The position numbers were made by a program, and so were the translations under genes. Below the pieces are notes generated by a model. It was not told where the DNA came from, did no database searches, and worked only from the letters and a program-made list of their open reading frames with translations. Shown in pieces: positions 52,401 to 59,925 of a DNA stretch of 64,000 bases; the first letter of the stretch is position 1; each line of letters starts with the position of its first letter. Origin of the DNA: an uncultured Bacteroidales bacterium (GTDB lineage: Bacteria; Bacteroidota; Bacteroidia; Bacteroidales; F082); assembly GCA_946407975.1 (NCBI GenBank), contig CAMJQC010000007.1:1-64000 (forward strand). Reading direction: 5' to 3'.

Positions 52401-52759
52401 CGCGTCGTTACAACAAGCCTTCCGTGATGCTCATCGGCGAGGCGAACTATAGCAACGCCCATGGCACGCCTTGGGTGTATAAGCACAAGAAGATGGGCGC
52501 TTTGGTCGGCATGCCTGTGCCAGGTACTATGTCGAGCGTGACTTGGGAGACTTTGCAAGATCCTTCGCTGTATTTCGGTCTGCCCGTGGTAGGCTATCGC
52601 ACTGAAGAAGGCAATTGGCTGGAAAATACGCAGTTGGAACCTGATGTAAAAGTGCGTAACACTCCCGAGGCTCTTTCCGAAGGCCGTGACGAGCAGCTGG
52701 AAGCGGCCGTCAAGGAACTGCAGAAGGAAGTGAAGAACTTCAAGTATTGGGGGAAATAA
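49484..52759 (+). CDS. Tricorn-like S41 peptidase with beta-propeller and PDZ domain
   Basis: A large exported protease of 1091 residues. Order: signal peptide (cleavage near SYSQP); two propeller-like regions made of PD40/WD40-like repeats (SPDGKTLAFVSDR, SPDGKEIAFIENR, SPDGQWFALT); a Lys/Asp-rich insert near 560-605 (KDKKKDKKDDKKDEK); a C1-like helical part with NVSHTG (His of the tetrad); a PDZ domain (about 765-840, GLKIAEVVEGGPFD); and an S41 core with the nucleophile region IGEANYSNAHG and GMPVPGTMSS. It probably degrades peptides in the periplasm or at the surface. A TATTTTTA -7-like element precedes it. Confidence 0.9.
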   Translation: MKKLMLLFVLLTVLQSYSQPLWMRDNVISPKGDKVAFCYKGDVYVVDVQGGKAQQLTTNASYEADPVWSPDGKTLAFVSDRHGNFDVFTVPVTGGVAKRITTNSASETPLAFSSDGNEIYFSAQIERTAENAQFVSGWITELYKVSVEGGRPEQVMAVPVCSMSFDKDGKSFLYYDRKGSENIWRKHHTSSVARDVVRYDAKSKKHTILTKNVGEDRDPRYLPGHMEVVFLSERKGGSFNVYKAPADNLENVQAVTSFKDHPVRFLSVADNGLLCYGYMGEIYTQRIGAKPRKLNIEIVNDQDTEQLVKQDFRGIGDFDISDDGKLIAFVSRGEIFVTGVDEYATTKQITHTPQAEHNPYFSKDGRSLVYASERDGYWNLYQAKITRKEDYNFAYATLIEEKPLFENDGIERMVPSYSPDGKEIAFIENRNILKVYNIATEEVRQITDGKQHFSDIDYEWSPDGQWFALTLVTHMRDPYSDIGIVKADGSQMIYNITESAYIDGSPQWAMDGNAIIYRSNRYGMRSQASWGSQNDAFIAFMSQDAYDRFRLSKEDYALLKETEKGSKDKPKDEGKENDKGGKDKKKDKKDDKKDEKPAEAKKLEMDLDHLEDRVMRLTPMSSQMSGMALSPDGEKFYFMTSFEKGYDLWELDVRERSMKILKKMGQGGASLRMDKKGDQLFMLSGGNLQTVDTKSGKSSPIKYDATMEMDFAQERQYMFDHVFLQISKRFFMTDNHGVDLEALKAAYQPFLVHINNNYDFSEMLSELLGELNVSHTGSGYRPSSRGGDATAEFGIMLDLDYVGAGLKIAEVVEGGPFDKKNSKVKAGCIIESIDGVEITKGMDYYPLLNNKSGKTVLVTLRDGGKTWEETVKPISHGAMNELLYQRWVKRNEETVKQLSGGRLGYVHIRSMGDASYRDVYSQILGKYNLCDGVVIDTRFNGGGRLHEDIEILFSGEKYLEQVVRDSVACVMPSRRYNKPSVMLIGEANYSNAHGTPWVYKHKKMGALVGMPVPGTMSSVTWETLQDPSLYFGLPVVGYRTEEGNWLENTQLEPDVKVRNTPEALSEGRDEQLEAAVKELQKEVKNFKYWGK

Positions 52760-52814
52760 AGCCTCTTTGATACAATTTCGGACGGCTTACTCCGTTTTCA
52801 AAAGAAAAAACCGA

Positions 52815-53810
52815 ATGAAAAGAGCCGCCCTGATCCTGTTTTTGTTGTCTTTCGTTTTGCAGATGCCTGCTGCGCATTCTGTGACGGAGATGGATGGTGC
52901 CTATCAGATCAGCCATTTCTGGAGCTACAAATCGGACAGCTGGCATTGCAACCTGAGCATCGGCAAGGATTTGTATGATTATTACAGGCTGCGTCGAATT
53001 CACCAGAGTAACAGCAATAATCTTGCAGGTTTTGTCCTTTCTGATTTTGACCGCGAATGCCTGCGCGACTTGGTGAGGAATTTCCGTGAAGCGGGCCGTA
53101 AATCGGGTTACAGCGATTATGACAATGTCTATAACGTGGTGGCTTTCGTGCAGTCTTTTGCCTATGTCTCTGACTCGAAGTCTAAAGGACAGCTCGAATA
53201 TGTGCGATATCCTGTCGAGACCCTCATCGATGGCATGGGTGACTGTGAGGACACTTCCATCCTGATGGCTGCCATCCTCAGAGAAATGGGTTATGGCGTC
53301 GTGCTGCTCTCTATGCCGAATCATTTGGCTTTAGGAGTGAAAGGCGACCATACGCTTAACGGCAGTTATTTCGTTTACGGCAACGAACGCTATTATTATC
53401 TGGAGACGACCGACAAGGGCTGGGCTTTAGGCGAAATTCCGAAGCAATATGCCCGTTCGGATGTGAGGGTTATCCCATTGGATTATTTTCCTCAATTGGT
53501 TCTGAAGTCCTATGAACTGCAGTCGGAGGATTATGATGCGTATTCGGCAGTGTTCCGTATCAATTGCAAGATTGAGAATGCAGGCCCTGGTTCAGCACAT
53601 AATCCATTCCTCCACGTCATGGCAAAGACGGGAAATACGATGCTGGCAGAGCAGTTTTTTGATTTTGATACGATCGACGAGGGCGTCTCCGGCGAGGTGG
53701 TGGTTCGAATCCGTGTGCCTCGTGCCAACAGGGTGGTCTTTGAGTTGCAATGTGCTGCCGATGGCGTCAGTTCCAATGCCTTGCAGAGCCGTGTCCTGGA
53801 TTTGAGATAG
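52815..53810 (+). CDS. Secreted transglutaminase-like cysteine protein
   Basis: A 331-residue exported protein with a signal peptide (MKRAALILFLLSFVLQMPAAHS). Its transglutaminase-like core has the catalytic Cys in DGMGDCEDTSILMAAILREMG and the His in MPNHLALGV; the acid is probably in YYYLETTDKGW. The C-terminal third is a beta-sandwich (FRINCKIENAGPGSAHNPF). It may be a peptidase or cross-linking enzyme; the target is unknown. ATG 52815 gives the signal peptide; the track start 52767 adds a non-signal extension. It is 55 bases after the tricorn-like gene and ends at a two-way terminator. Confidence 0.82.
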   Translation: MKRAALILFLLSFVLQMPAAHSVTEMDGAYQISHFWSYKSDSWHCNLSIGKDLYDYYRLRRIHQSNSNNLAGFVLSDFDRECLRDLVRNFREAGRKSGYSDYDNVYNVVAFVQSFAYVSDSKSKGQLEYVRYPVETLIDGMGDCEDTSILMAAILREMGYGVVLLSMPNHLALGVKGDHTLNGSYFVYGNERYYYLETTDKGWALGEIPKQYARSDVRVIPLDYFPQLVLKSYELQSEDYDAYSAVFRINCKIENAGPGSAHNPFLHVMAKTGNTMLAEQFFDFDTIDEGVSGEVVVRIRVPRANRVVFELQCAADGVSSNALQSRVLDLR

Positions 53811-53916
53811 TATTCTCTTTTCACTATAGATTCTCTACCTTGTATTTTTGTTAGAGGATTGTGAACGATCGTTAGATGCAGTACTAGGGCGGAATTGCAA
53901 GACGGTGCAAAAAAAA

Positions 53917-53938
53917 GTAGAGGCACGCATGCCTCTAC
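53917..53938. terminator. Bidirectional terminator between convergent genes
   Basis: GTAGAGGCA and TGCCTCTAC form a perfect 9-bp stem with loop CGCA. It is flanked by A on the left and T on the right, so it serves both the transglutaminase-like gene (plus) and the lipoprotein gene (minus). Confidence 0.9.
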
Positions 53939-53968
53939 TTTTTTGATAACTGATTATTTAACTTTAAA

Positions 53969-54961
53969 TTATTGTCCTTCTATTCCAGCCTGGAACATCA
54001 AGCCATGGTAATAGAGCGAGCCATCGACGACGGGGAAGAAGAATTCGTTGTCGTGTTCCACGTTCTTGAATCTGCCATTCTCAATGGTGATGGTCTTGGT
54101 GCCGTCGGGGTTGGAGGCGATTTTCATGGTGCCGCTTTGGGCGATGTAACCGGTCTGAGGCTGGAAGGTCCAGAAGTCGGCGTCGAGAGCGACGTGTACG
54201 CATGGGAAGATGGGCACGTAAGGAGTGCCTAAATAACCCAATGGATACTCGCCGTCTACAGGTTCGTCACCGAGGAAACTGACGATGAAGAAACGCTGAC
54301 GGTCGGCCGACATGAACATCATGGATCTGACACCAAGGTCAAATCCGGTCAAGGAGGCTAAAGTGGCCAGACTGATGGTGCTTTCGCGGCCATTGAAGAA
54401 GAATTTGTTGTTGACGTCAAACACATAGGGAACCAGTGTTCCGTTGAAGTTGACGGCCAGATGAATGTCGGTTCCGCCCTCGTTGGTGGCAGCGCATTGC
54501 GACAAGATGACGGTGTAGGTGCCGTTGTTTTCGACCACGGAGAGCTCGCCGCTGACCCAGAAATAAATATCGCCAAAATACAGGCTATCCGCTCCACTGA
54601 TGATGAATGGCAGTTCGCCCATGTTGAATTCTTTTAAGCCCACCACTTGAGGCATTCCAGCTTTGTTCTCACCCAGCTTGTAGGTGCCAGGGGTGATGTC
54701 GCCATCAAAGATGACTGCAATGCCTTGGTTGTCGGCTTCCGTCATGGCCTTGGAAGCAAGGACGATAGCCTGCTTCTGACCCGAGGTCACAGCATTCGAT
54801 GTGGTGATGTCGTGGACCTTCTCACCTAAGACAATGGAACCACTTGTTGTTTCGGGAGTTACATTGCTTGGGTTGTTCGGATCGTCTGGTTTGTCGTTAC
54901 AACTGGTGCCCATTATGGCTAAGCCACAAAAGAGCATTACACTCAAAAATAATTTCTTCAT
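53969..54961 (-). CDS. Lipoprotein of unknown function
   Basis: No family recognised. The 330 residues begin with a lipoprotein signal (lipobox GTSC, acylated Cys21), then an Asp/Pro/Asn linker (NDKPDDPNNPSN) and a strand-rich body with SGSIVLGEKV, GDITPGTYKLGENKAG and FFFNGRESTISL. It ends FFFPVVDGSLYYHGLMF. The repeated pattern of small beta turns and Gly-Thr-Tyr motifs suggests a beta-sandwich surface protein. The acylated Cys is followed by Asn-Asp. It appears monocistronic; no TAnnTTTG promoter is clear in the 221-base gap upstream (54962-55182), where I see nothing else. Confidence 0.7.
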   Translation of the reverse strand: MKKLFLSVMLFCGLAIMGTSCNDKPDDPNNPSNVTPETTSGSIVLGEKVHDITTSNAVTSGQKQAIVLASKAMTEADNQGIAVIFDGDITPGTYKLGENKAGMPQVVGLKEFNMGELPFIISGADSLYFGDIYFWVSGELSVVENNGTYTVILSQCAATNEGGTDIHLAVNFNGTLVPYVFDVNNKFFFNGRESTISLATLASLTGFDLGVRSMMFMSADRQRFFIVSFLGDEPVDGEYPLGYLGTPYVPIFPCVHVALDADFWTFQPQTGYIAQSGTMKIASNPDGTKTITIENGRFKNVEHDNEFFFPVVDGSLYYHGLMFQAGIEGQ

Positions 54962-55182
54962 GATATTGTTGCTTTTAAAAGTTGATTCTTTATGACATAA
55001 CGTAGGATTCCCGCAAATAGTGTGCCGATTTGGATACTGTTTGTCGTTTTTTTTGGAATAAAAAACAAAGCGCTTGTAAGTGCCAAGTTAATAGCAGATT
55101 GCTTTACTCGGCATTTTATTTACGTTTTTGAAATGATAGGAGAAACGCTGACTTATGGCTGTGGAATTCTCCCCAACTTTTC

Positions 55183-55992
55183 TCAAAGGTTGAGTTTCAG
55201 CTGTATTTCCTCTACCTTTTTTTTCAACTGCGCCACGGTCTCGATCAATTCTTTTTCACGTATGCGGTTTTCTTTTTGCTCAGGCATCTCGCTGCTGATG
55301 TAATGCACAAATTTCCATACTTCCTTGATGTCGGCAATAGACAGGTCGTAAGGGTGATAGAGCGGATTGAGCGAATGCAGCGTGAGCTTGCCTTCGTTCG
55401 CGATTTTGTTTTCGATGATTTTGAACACGATACCGTCGTCCTGGGTGAGGATGATGTAAGGATGTCGGTCCTGGATGTAAGTCCAGTCGATGACATATTC
55501 GCCAGTTACATATGAGCCGTCGGGGATGGGCAGCATGGAGTCGCCACTGATTTGGAAGGTGCGGTATTTGCGGTCGCGCGAAAGGAAAGGCATGCTGAAT
55601 GTAGGCAGGATTTTGATGTATTCTGGATCGGCAAAGCCTGTGGCATAACCGGCTTTGGCCTTCTCTGTGACGAGCTCGATGTTTTCGTCGTTGTCGGCAT
55701 TGACGGTGGTGGCCAACACGCGCAGGTTCCCGCCCTTAAGATGTACGTCGTAGCCGCGTTCCAGCTGCCGCAGCTGCTCTTCGCTCATTGCCGACAAGTC
55801 TATCTTTACTAAGGTATCGATGGCGATGCCGAAGTATTTGGAAAAAGCGATCAACGCCTCCAGACTCGGTTCGGATAATTCGTTTTCATAACCGCTGTAG
55901 GTGGAGCGTTTCATGCCCAAGGCGAAGGCGACGTCGTCCTGGGTGCGTCCACGACGTTTGCGTAATAGTTTGATGTTTGAACTGAAATACAT
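55183..55992 (-). CDS. XRE-family regulator with S24 (LexA-like) protease domain
   Basis: A 269-residue repressor-type protein. The N-terminal XRE helix-turn-helix (about 5-60, RTQDDVAFALGMKRSTYSGYE) is followed by a C-terminal S24 domain with the self-cleavage Ser in ISGDSMLPIPDGS (near 150) and candidate Lys in GIVFKIIENK (near 188). It ends in a coiled-coil tail (ELIETVAQLKKKVEEIQLKL). This is the CI/LexA-type architecture expected to be inactivated by RecA-stimulated cleavage. It is divergent from dinB, and its own -7 element overlaps the operator-like sequence shared with dnaE, so it is the likely regulator of this locus. Confidence 0.88.
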   Translation of the reverse strand: MYFSSNIKLLRKRRGRTQDDVAFALGMKRSTYSGYENELSEPSLEALIAFSKYFGIAIDTLVKIDLSAMSEEQLRQLERGYDVHLKGGNLRVLATTVNADNDENIELVTEKAKAGYATGFADPEYIKILPTFSMPFLSRDRKYRTFQISGDSMLPIPDGSYVTGEYVIDWTYIQDRHPYIILTQDDGIVFKIIENKIANEGKLTLHSLNPLYHPYDLSIADIKEVWKFVHYISSEMPEQKENRIREKELIETVAQLKKKVEEIQLKLNL

Positions 55993-56076
55993 GTTTTTTT
56001 TATTTTGTTGGTTGTCAATACGGTTCGTACTTTTTGCAGAAAAATGTTCTTTTTATGTTGCGTTGTGTTCTTAAAG

Positions 56077-56122
56077 TGATTAGATTTACGTCGTAATATT
56101 TGATTAAAAACATGTCAAAAGT
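56077..56122. promoter_or_regulatory. Operator-like element upstream of dinB (copy 1)
   Basis: This 46-base block aligns without gaps to 59871-59916 upstream of dnaE, about 35 of 46 bases identical by hand count. Conserved parts are TGATTAGATTTA and TTTGATTAAAAAC followed by TCAAAA. It contains an imperfect inverted repeat TTTGATTA / TGTCAAA. Its right side overlaps the -7 element of the divergent XRE-S24 gene. Confidence 0.65.
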
Positions 56123-56123
56123 A
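56116..56123 (-). promoter_or_regulatory. Promoter -7 element of the XRE-S24 regulator gene
   Basis: The minus strand reads TACTTTTG, with TTG about 18 bases upstream. It overlaps the right half of operator copy 1, consistent with autorepression. The leader to the start codon at 55992 would be about 120 bases. Confidence 0.55.
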
Positions 56124-56221
56124 CGATTTTTTTGAATAACGCAAGAGAAAAATAGAAAAAAAACTGCATTTTTTTGTGGTGAGACGGAAAAAACGTCAAA
56201 AAGTGAGGAAAGGGATGAATT

Positions 56222-57352
56222 ATGGAGCGAACGATTTTGCATTTGGATCTGGATACTTTCTTTGTCTCGGTAGAGCGTCTGATGAATCCGTTGTTAGACG
56301 GCAAGCCTGTCATCGTAGGGGGCATGTCGGACCGCGGGGTGGTGTCGACTTGCAGTTACGAGGCGCGACGTTTCGGGGTGCATTCCGCCATGCCGATGCG
56401 CATGGCCCGTCAACTCTGCCCACAGGCGGTCTATATCCGTGGCGATATGGAGCTTTATAGCCGTTATTCCCGTCTGGTGACCGAGATCATCGCCGACAGG
56501 GCGCCGGTTTTTGAGAAGATGTCGATCGATGAGCATTATCTTGACTTGACGGGGATGGACCGTTTCCATGACAGCAGGCTGTGGGCGCATGAGCTGCGCG
56601 AGACCATCATCCATGAGTCGGGACTGCCGATTTCTTTTGGCTTGTCCAGGAATAAAACGGTGTCGAAGATCGCTACGGGTCAGGCCAAGCCCAATGGTGA
56701 ACTGACGATTCCCGCACCTTATATAAATGATTTCCTCGATCCGCTCTCGGTGCGTAAGATCCCGATGGTGGGCGAGAAGACCTACGGCATGTTGCGTCTG
56801 ATGGGCGTTGATACTATCGGGGTGTTGCGCCATCTGCCACCTTTTGCCGTACAGCAGGCTTTGGGTAAAAACGGACTCGACATCTGGCGGAAGGCCAATG
56901 GTCAGGATGAGACGCCTGTATGTCCTTATTTCGAGCAGAAATCGATGAGCAAAGAGCATACCTTTGAGCAGGACACCATCGACATGACCGTCCTGCGTCA
57001 GCGCTTTGCAGGCATGGTGGAAAGCCTGGCCTTTGATTTGCGGAGCCAGCAGAAGCTCACGGGTTGTGTGACGGTGAAGATTCGCTATTCCGATTTTGAG
57101 ACACACGACATGCAGCAGCGCATCCCTTATACGGCCTTCGACCATGTGCTGCGGCAGACCGTCAATGGTATCTTCGACCGGCTTTACAACCGTCGTATGA
57201 TGATCCGTCTCATAGGCGTCCGTTTCGGCGATCTGGTTGGTGGCACGCAACAGCTTGATCTGTTTTCTGACCATGAAAAGCTGAGCAGTCTGTACGCCGC
57301 TATGGATAAAATCAAGAGACGGTTTGGGAAACAAGCTATTGGGAGGTGTTAG
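56222..57352 (+). CDS. dinB: DNA polymerase IV (Y-family, DinB)
   Basis: An error-prone translesion polymerase of 376 residues. Catalytic residues are in LHLDLDTFFVSVE (Asp9) and SIDEHYLDLTG (Asp/Glu near 102). Conserved steric features are STCSYEARRFGVHSAMP and PISFGLSRNKTVSKIATG, and the little-finger domain follows. A beta-clamp motif QQLDLF is near the C-terminus. A purine-rich AGGAAAGGGATGAATT precedes the ATG. Its partners in the locus are an S24 regulator and a second dnaE, as in inducible mutagenesis cassettes. Confidence 0.93.
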   Translation: MERTILHLDLDTFFVSVERLMNPLLDGKPVIVGGMSDRGVVSTCSYEARRFGVHSAMPMRMARQLCPQAVYIRGDMELYSRYSRLVTEIIADRAPVFEKMSIDEHYLDLTGMDRFHDSRLWAHELRETIIHESGLPISFGLSRNKTVSKIATGQAKPNGELTIPAPYINDFLDPLSVRKIPMVGEKTYGMLRLMGVDTIGVLRHLPPFAVQQALGKNGLDIWRKANGQDETPVCPYFEQKSMSKEHTFEQDTIDMTVLRQRFAGMVESLAFDLRSQQKLTGCVTVKIRYSDFETHDMQQRIPYTAFDHVLRQTVNGIFDRLYNRRMMIRLIGVRFGDLVGGTQQLDLFSDHEKLSSLYAAMDKIKRRFGKQAIGRC

Positions 57353-57361
57353 CTTTTTTTG

Positions 57362-57438
57362 CTTGGATAATCCTAAATTTTATAATTCTTTTACTTATGA
57401 TTTTATATAAAGACGATAAATTATTTCCTTGGATAATT
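57362..57438. repeat. Direct repeat CTTGGATAAT in the AlkZ-like gene promoter region
   Basis: CTTGGATAAT occurs at 57362-57371 and again at 57428-57437, 66 bases apart. The second copy lies 10 bases upstream of the -7 element at 57448. This could be a binding-site pair or chance in AT-rich DNA. Confidence 0.35.
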
Positions 57439-57447
57439 TTATTCTCA

Positions 57448-57455
57448 TATTTTTG
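57448..57455 (+). promoter_or_regulatory. Promoter -7 element of the AlkZ-like gene
   Basis: TATTTTTG, exact match, about 92 bases upstream of ATG 57547. Confidence 0.55.
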
Positions 57456-57546
57456 TGGCTGAATAATGAAGCAATTAAGAGAGTGTGTGTTATCCGGGAG
57501 TAATCGCTCAGATTTTTCAAGAATCAAATCCAGAACCCAAATAAAC

Positions 57547-58593
57547 ATGAATCCCATCGCGCTCCGACTTCTCAACCAACAGCTTGTCGCGCCACAATTC
57601 AATGACCCTGCCGAGGTGGTCAGATCTATGGGCGCCATGCAGGCGCAGGAATACCGTATGATGCGGTGGGCGGTGGAGATGCGGACGCGCAAGCCCTCGC
57701 AGAGAGCCTTCAAGAAAGCTTATGATGAGGGGAGAATCATCCGCCTGCATCTGATGCGAGGCACTTGGCAATTGGTGTCGGCCGAGGACTATCGGATGCT
57801 GATCGACCTCTGTGCGCCCAAGGCGATTGCTGTCACCAAGGGATGGATGAGCAGTAACAAAATCTCCATTCCTGACGATGAACTGATGAAGGTCCGGGAA
57901 GTTCTTGTCCAGACGGCTGCCGACAAAGGAAGCGTGACAAAAGAGGACTTCGTTCAGGCGTTGAAGGAGAAAGACATGCAGATGGACGACCATCGCCTTT
58001 CGTACCATGTCCGTATGGCGGAGTTCTCGGGAACCCTCTGTAGCGGAGACTTGTTGCCCATGAAGGCGACCTATGCGTTTGCCGAAGATAAGATTTCCAA
58101 GACAGCTAAGATGGACAGAGACGAAGCTCTGATGTGCCTAGCCCGCAGCTATTTCCAAAGCCGTCAACCTGCCACGCTGGAGGATTTTGTGTGGTGGTCG
58201 GGACTGAACGTCAGCGACTGCCGAAAGGCGATTATGCTTTTGGGCGATTTCATCCATGTGGAGCGATGGAAAGGTAGGGAGTTTTACCTTACAGAGACAT
58301 GCCGCACCCGCGGTTTCCGAAAGGGCAGATTTCTCCTGATTCCTCCTTACGACGAATATCTCATCGCTTATAAAAGCCGTGATATCGTGCTCCCTCAAGA
58401 ACACAAGCATCGTGCCCACAACAACAGCGGTATCTTTCAACCTATTATCGCCTACGATGGAACGATCTGTGGCAACTGGGCGCCTTTCAAGGATGAATGC
58501 CAAGTGACCTTTTTTGAGGATGGTTTCTCAGCGGAAGAGGTTGAGGAGGCTTGGCAGGGGTATGTGGCTTTTCTGAAGCTTACGCCCCATTAG
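57547..58593 (+). CDS. AlkZ-like winged-helix DNA glycosylase (HTH_42 family)
   Basis: A 348-residue protein of the HTH_42 superfamily (AlkZ/YcaQ-type glycosylases that excise bulky alkylated bases or unhook interstrand crosslinks). The N-terminal MNPIALRLLNQQLV start and the motif SMGAMQAQEYRMM place Gln-Ala-Gln in the position of the QxQ catalytic motif of the AlkZ/AZL subgroup. RGTWQLVSAEDYRMLI and FLLIPPYDEYLIAYKSRD are further family segments. ATG 57547 was chosen because it gives the family-typical start; the track start 57466 adds a basic extension lying almost on the promoter. It lies between dinB and dnaE. Confidence 0.82.
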   Translation: MNPIALRLLNQQLVAPQFNDPAEVVRSMGAMQAQEYRMMRWAVEMRTRKPSQRAFKKAYDEGRIIRLHLMRGTWQLVSAEDYRMLIDLCAPKAIAVTKGWMSSNKISIPDDELMKVREVLVQTAADKGSVTKEDFVQALKEKDMQMDDHRLSYHVRMAEFSGTLCSGDLLPMKATYAFAEDKISKTAKMDRDEALMCLARSYFQSRQPATLEDFVWWSGLNVSDCRKAIMLLGDFIHVERWKGREFYLTETCRTRGFRKGRFLLIPPYDEYLIAYKSRDIVLPQEHKHRAHNNSGIFQPIIAYDGTICGNWAPFKDECQVTFFEDGFSAEEVEEAWQGYVAFLKLTPH

Positions 58594-59717
58594 CCTTGAT
58601 GCTCTTGGATGGCTTCCGACAGCATCTTCTCAAATTGGTCTATAGACTTGTCGATGTGGTATTTAAACGCTTCTTCAGCATATTGATGTGCCATATAGTC
58701 GCGTTCATGGGGGTGGTCAAACCAATAATCCATGGCTCGGGCCAGGTCTTTCGGGCTGCCCGGTATGAAAAGGCTGCGTCCGTCGAGGGCAAACTGAGGA
58801 GTGGCCGACACCTCGCTGTTGGCGATGACGGGCACCAAACCTGTGGCGAATGCCTCGATGCAGGAGATCGCTTCCGACTCCATGTCGGAGGCGTGTACAT
58901 ACAAATCGCACTGAGCCAGCGTGTCGATTAGTTTTTCCCGAGTGTAGTAAGCGAAAATAGGCGGATTCTTCAATTGTTTCCCTTGTTTGACATAATCTTC
59001 GTATTTGGGCCCCTTGCCAGCAAATAACAGCTGTATCTGATCGGCGTATTTCGAGTATTTCACCGCATCGATGATCACATCCTGGCGCTTCTCCACGGAC
59101 AGACGACCTACCATCATTACTAGCAGTTTGCCTTCAAGCTCCGGCCGTTTGGCGCGCTTGGTCCATTTGAAGTCGTCCTGGATACCGTTGGAAATGACAT
59201 GTATTTTAGCCTTATAGCCCCTTTTCATCAGTTCGTCGGCCATAAACTGCGATGGGACGTGCACATGGGTGAAGTGGTTGTACATGAAGAAACGGAACGA
59301 GTCGTAGACCAAGTTGTTGACCCATTCCACCTTTCCTAGATTCACCGAAGAGGTCAGGTTCTCAGGCTGAATGTGGAAGGCCGCTGTCGCGGGCTTGTGC
59401 AGCTTGTCGGCCACCTGCTTGGCATACACTTCCAATGCAAACGGCATGTAACAGTGGACGATGTCGGCCCATTCCACCGCTTCGGTAATCACCTTCCGCT
59501 CCATGGCGGCAAATTGGAAGCCATGCTTCTCTATCAAACTCTGAAAAATGGGAATCTTCAGCTCATCAAGGGCGTAGATGTCGGTTTCCGGTTTGCCTGT
59601 GGTCAGTATGCGTACTTCATGCCCGCGTTTGCGTAGCTCGGTGGCAAAACGCTGTGCCGAAATGCTTGTCCCATTGTTGTTGGTCGTATAAGTATCGATG
59701 ACAAAAAGTATCCTCAT
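58590..59717 (-). CDS. GT4-family glycosyltransferase
   Basis: A GT-B glycosyltransferase of 375 residues, resembling diacylglycerol glucosyltransferase-type enzymes that glycosylate membrane lipids or surface glycans; the acceptor is unknown. The N-terminal domain begins MRILFVIDTYTTNNNGTSISAQ. The sugar-nucleotide domain has VMMVGRLSVEKRQDVIIDAV and the EX7E motif in MESEAISCIEAFATGLVP. It is on the opposite strand to its neighbours and converges on the AlkZ-like gene with a four-base overlap, so it is not an evident part of the repair locus. Confidence 0.87.
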   Translation of the reverse strand: MRILFVIDTYTTNNNGTSISAQRFATELRKRGHEVRILTTGKPETDIYALDELKIPIFQSLIEKHGFQFAAMERKVITEAVEWADIVHCYMPFALEVYAKQVADKLHKPATAAFHIQPENLTSSVNLGKVEWVNNLVYDSFRFFMYNHFTHVHVPSQFMADELMKRGYKAKIHVISNGIQDDFKWTKRAKRPELEGKLLVMMVGRLSVEKRQDVIIDAVKYSKYADQIQLLFAGKGPKYEDYVKQGKQLKNPPIFAYYTREKLIDTLAQCDLYVHASDMESEAISCIEAFATGLVPVIANSEVSATPQFALDGRSLFIPGSPKDLARAMDYWFDHPHERDYMAHQYAEEAFKYHIDKSIDQFEKMLSEAIQEHQG

Positions 59718-59870
59718 AATAGATTTTTTTCACAGTAGCCATGGGGCAAACTGTATGCCGAACTAAGAAAGACTGTGTTTTGTGACAATATGTCAGCGGT
59801 GTGTTGCTTTTAAAAAAAAGTTGGGCAGGGAGAAAAAAATATCGCCTTTATTTTCGGAATTCAAAAACTT

Positions 59871-59916
59871 TGATTAGATTTATGGCAAATATTTTGATTA
59901 AAAACTAATCAAAACT
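59871..59916. promoter_or_regulatory. Operator-like element upstream of dnaE (copy 2)
   Basis: The ungapped partner of 56077-56122. It contains a perfect inverted repeat, TTTTGATTA (59892-59900), five bases, TAATCAAAA (59906-59914), and a third half-site TTTGATTA at 59869-59876. It ends only nine bases before the dnaE start codon, so bound protein would block transcription or initiation. Confidence 0.7.
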
Positions 59917-59925
59917 TATTGAGAC

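Noticed and set aside
56294-57334. 346-residue antisense ORF over dinB
   Set aside because: Lies wholly within the convincing dinB frame on the opposite strand and matches no domain; antisense shadow.
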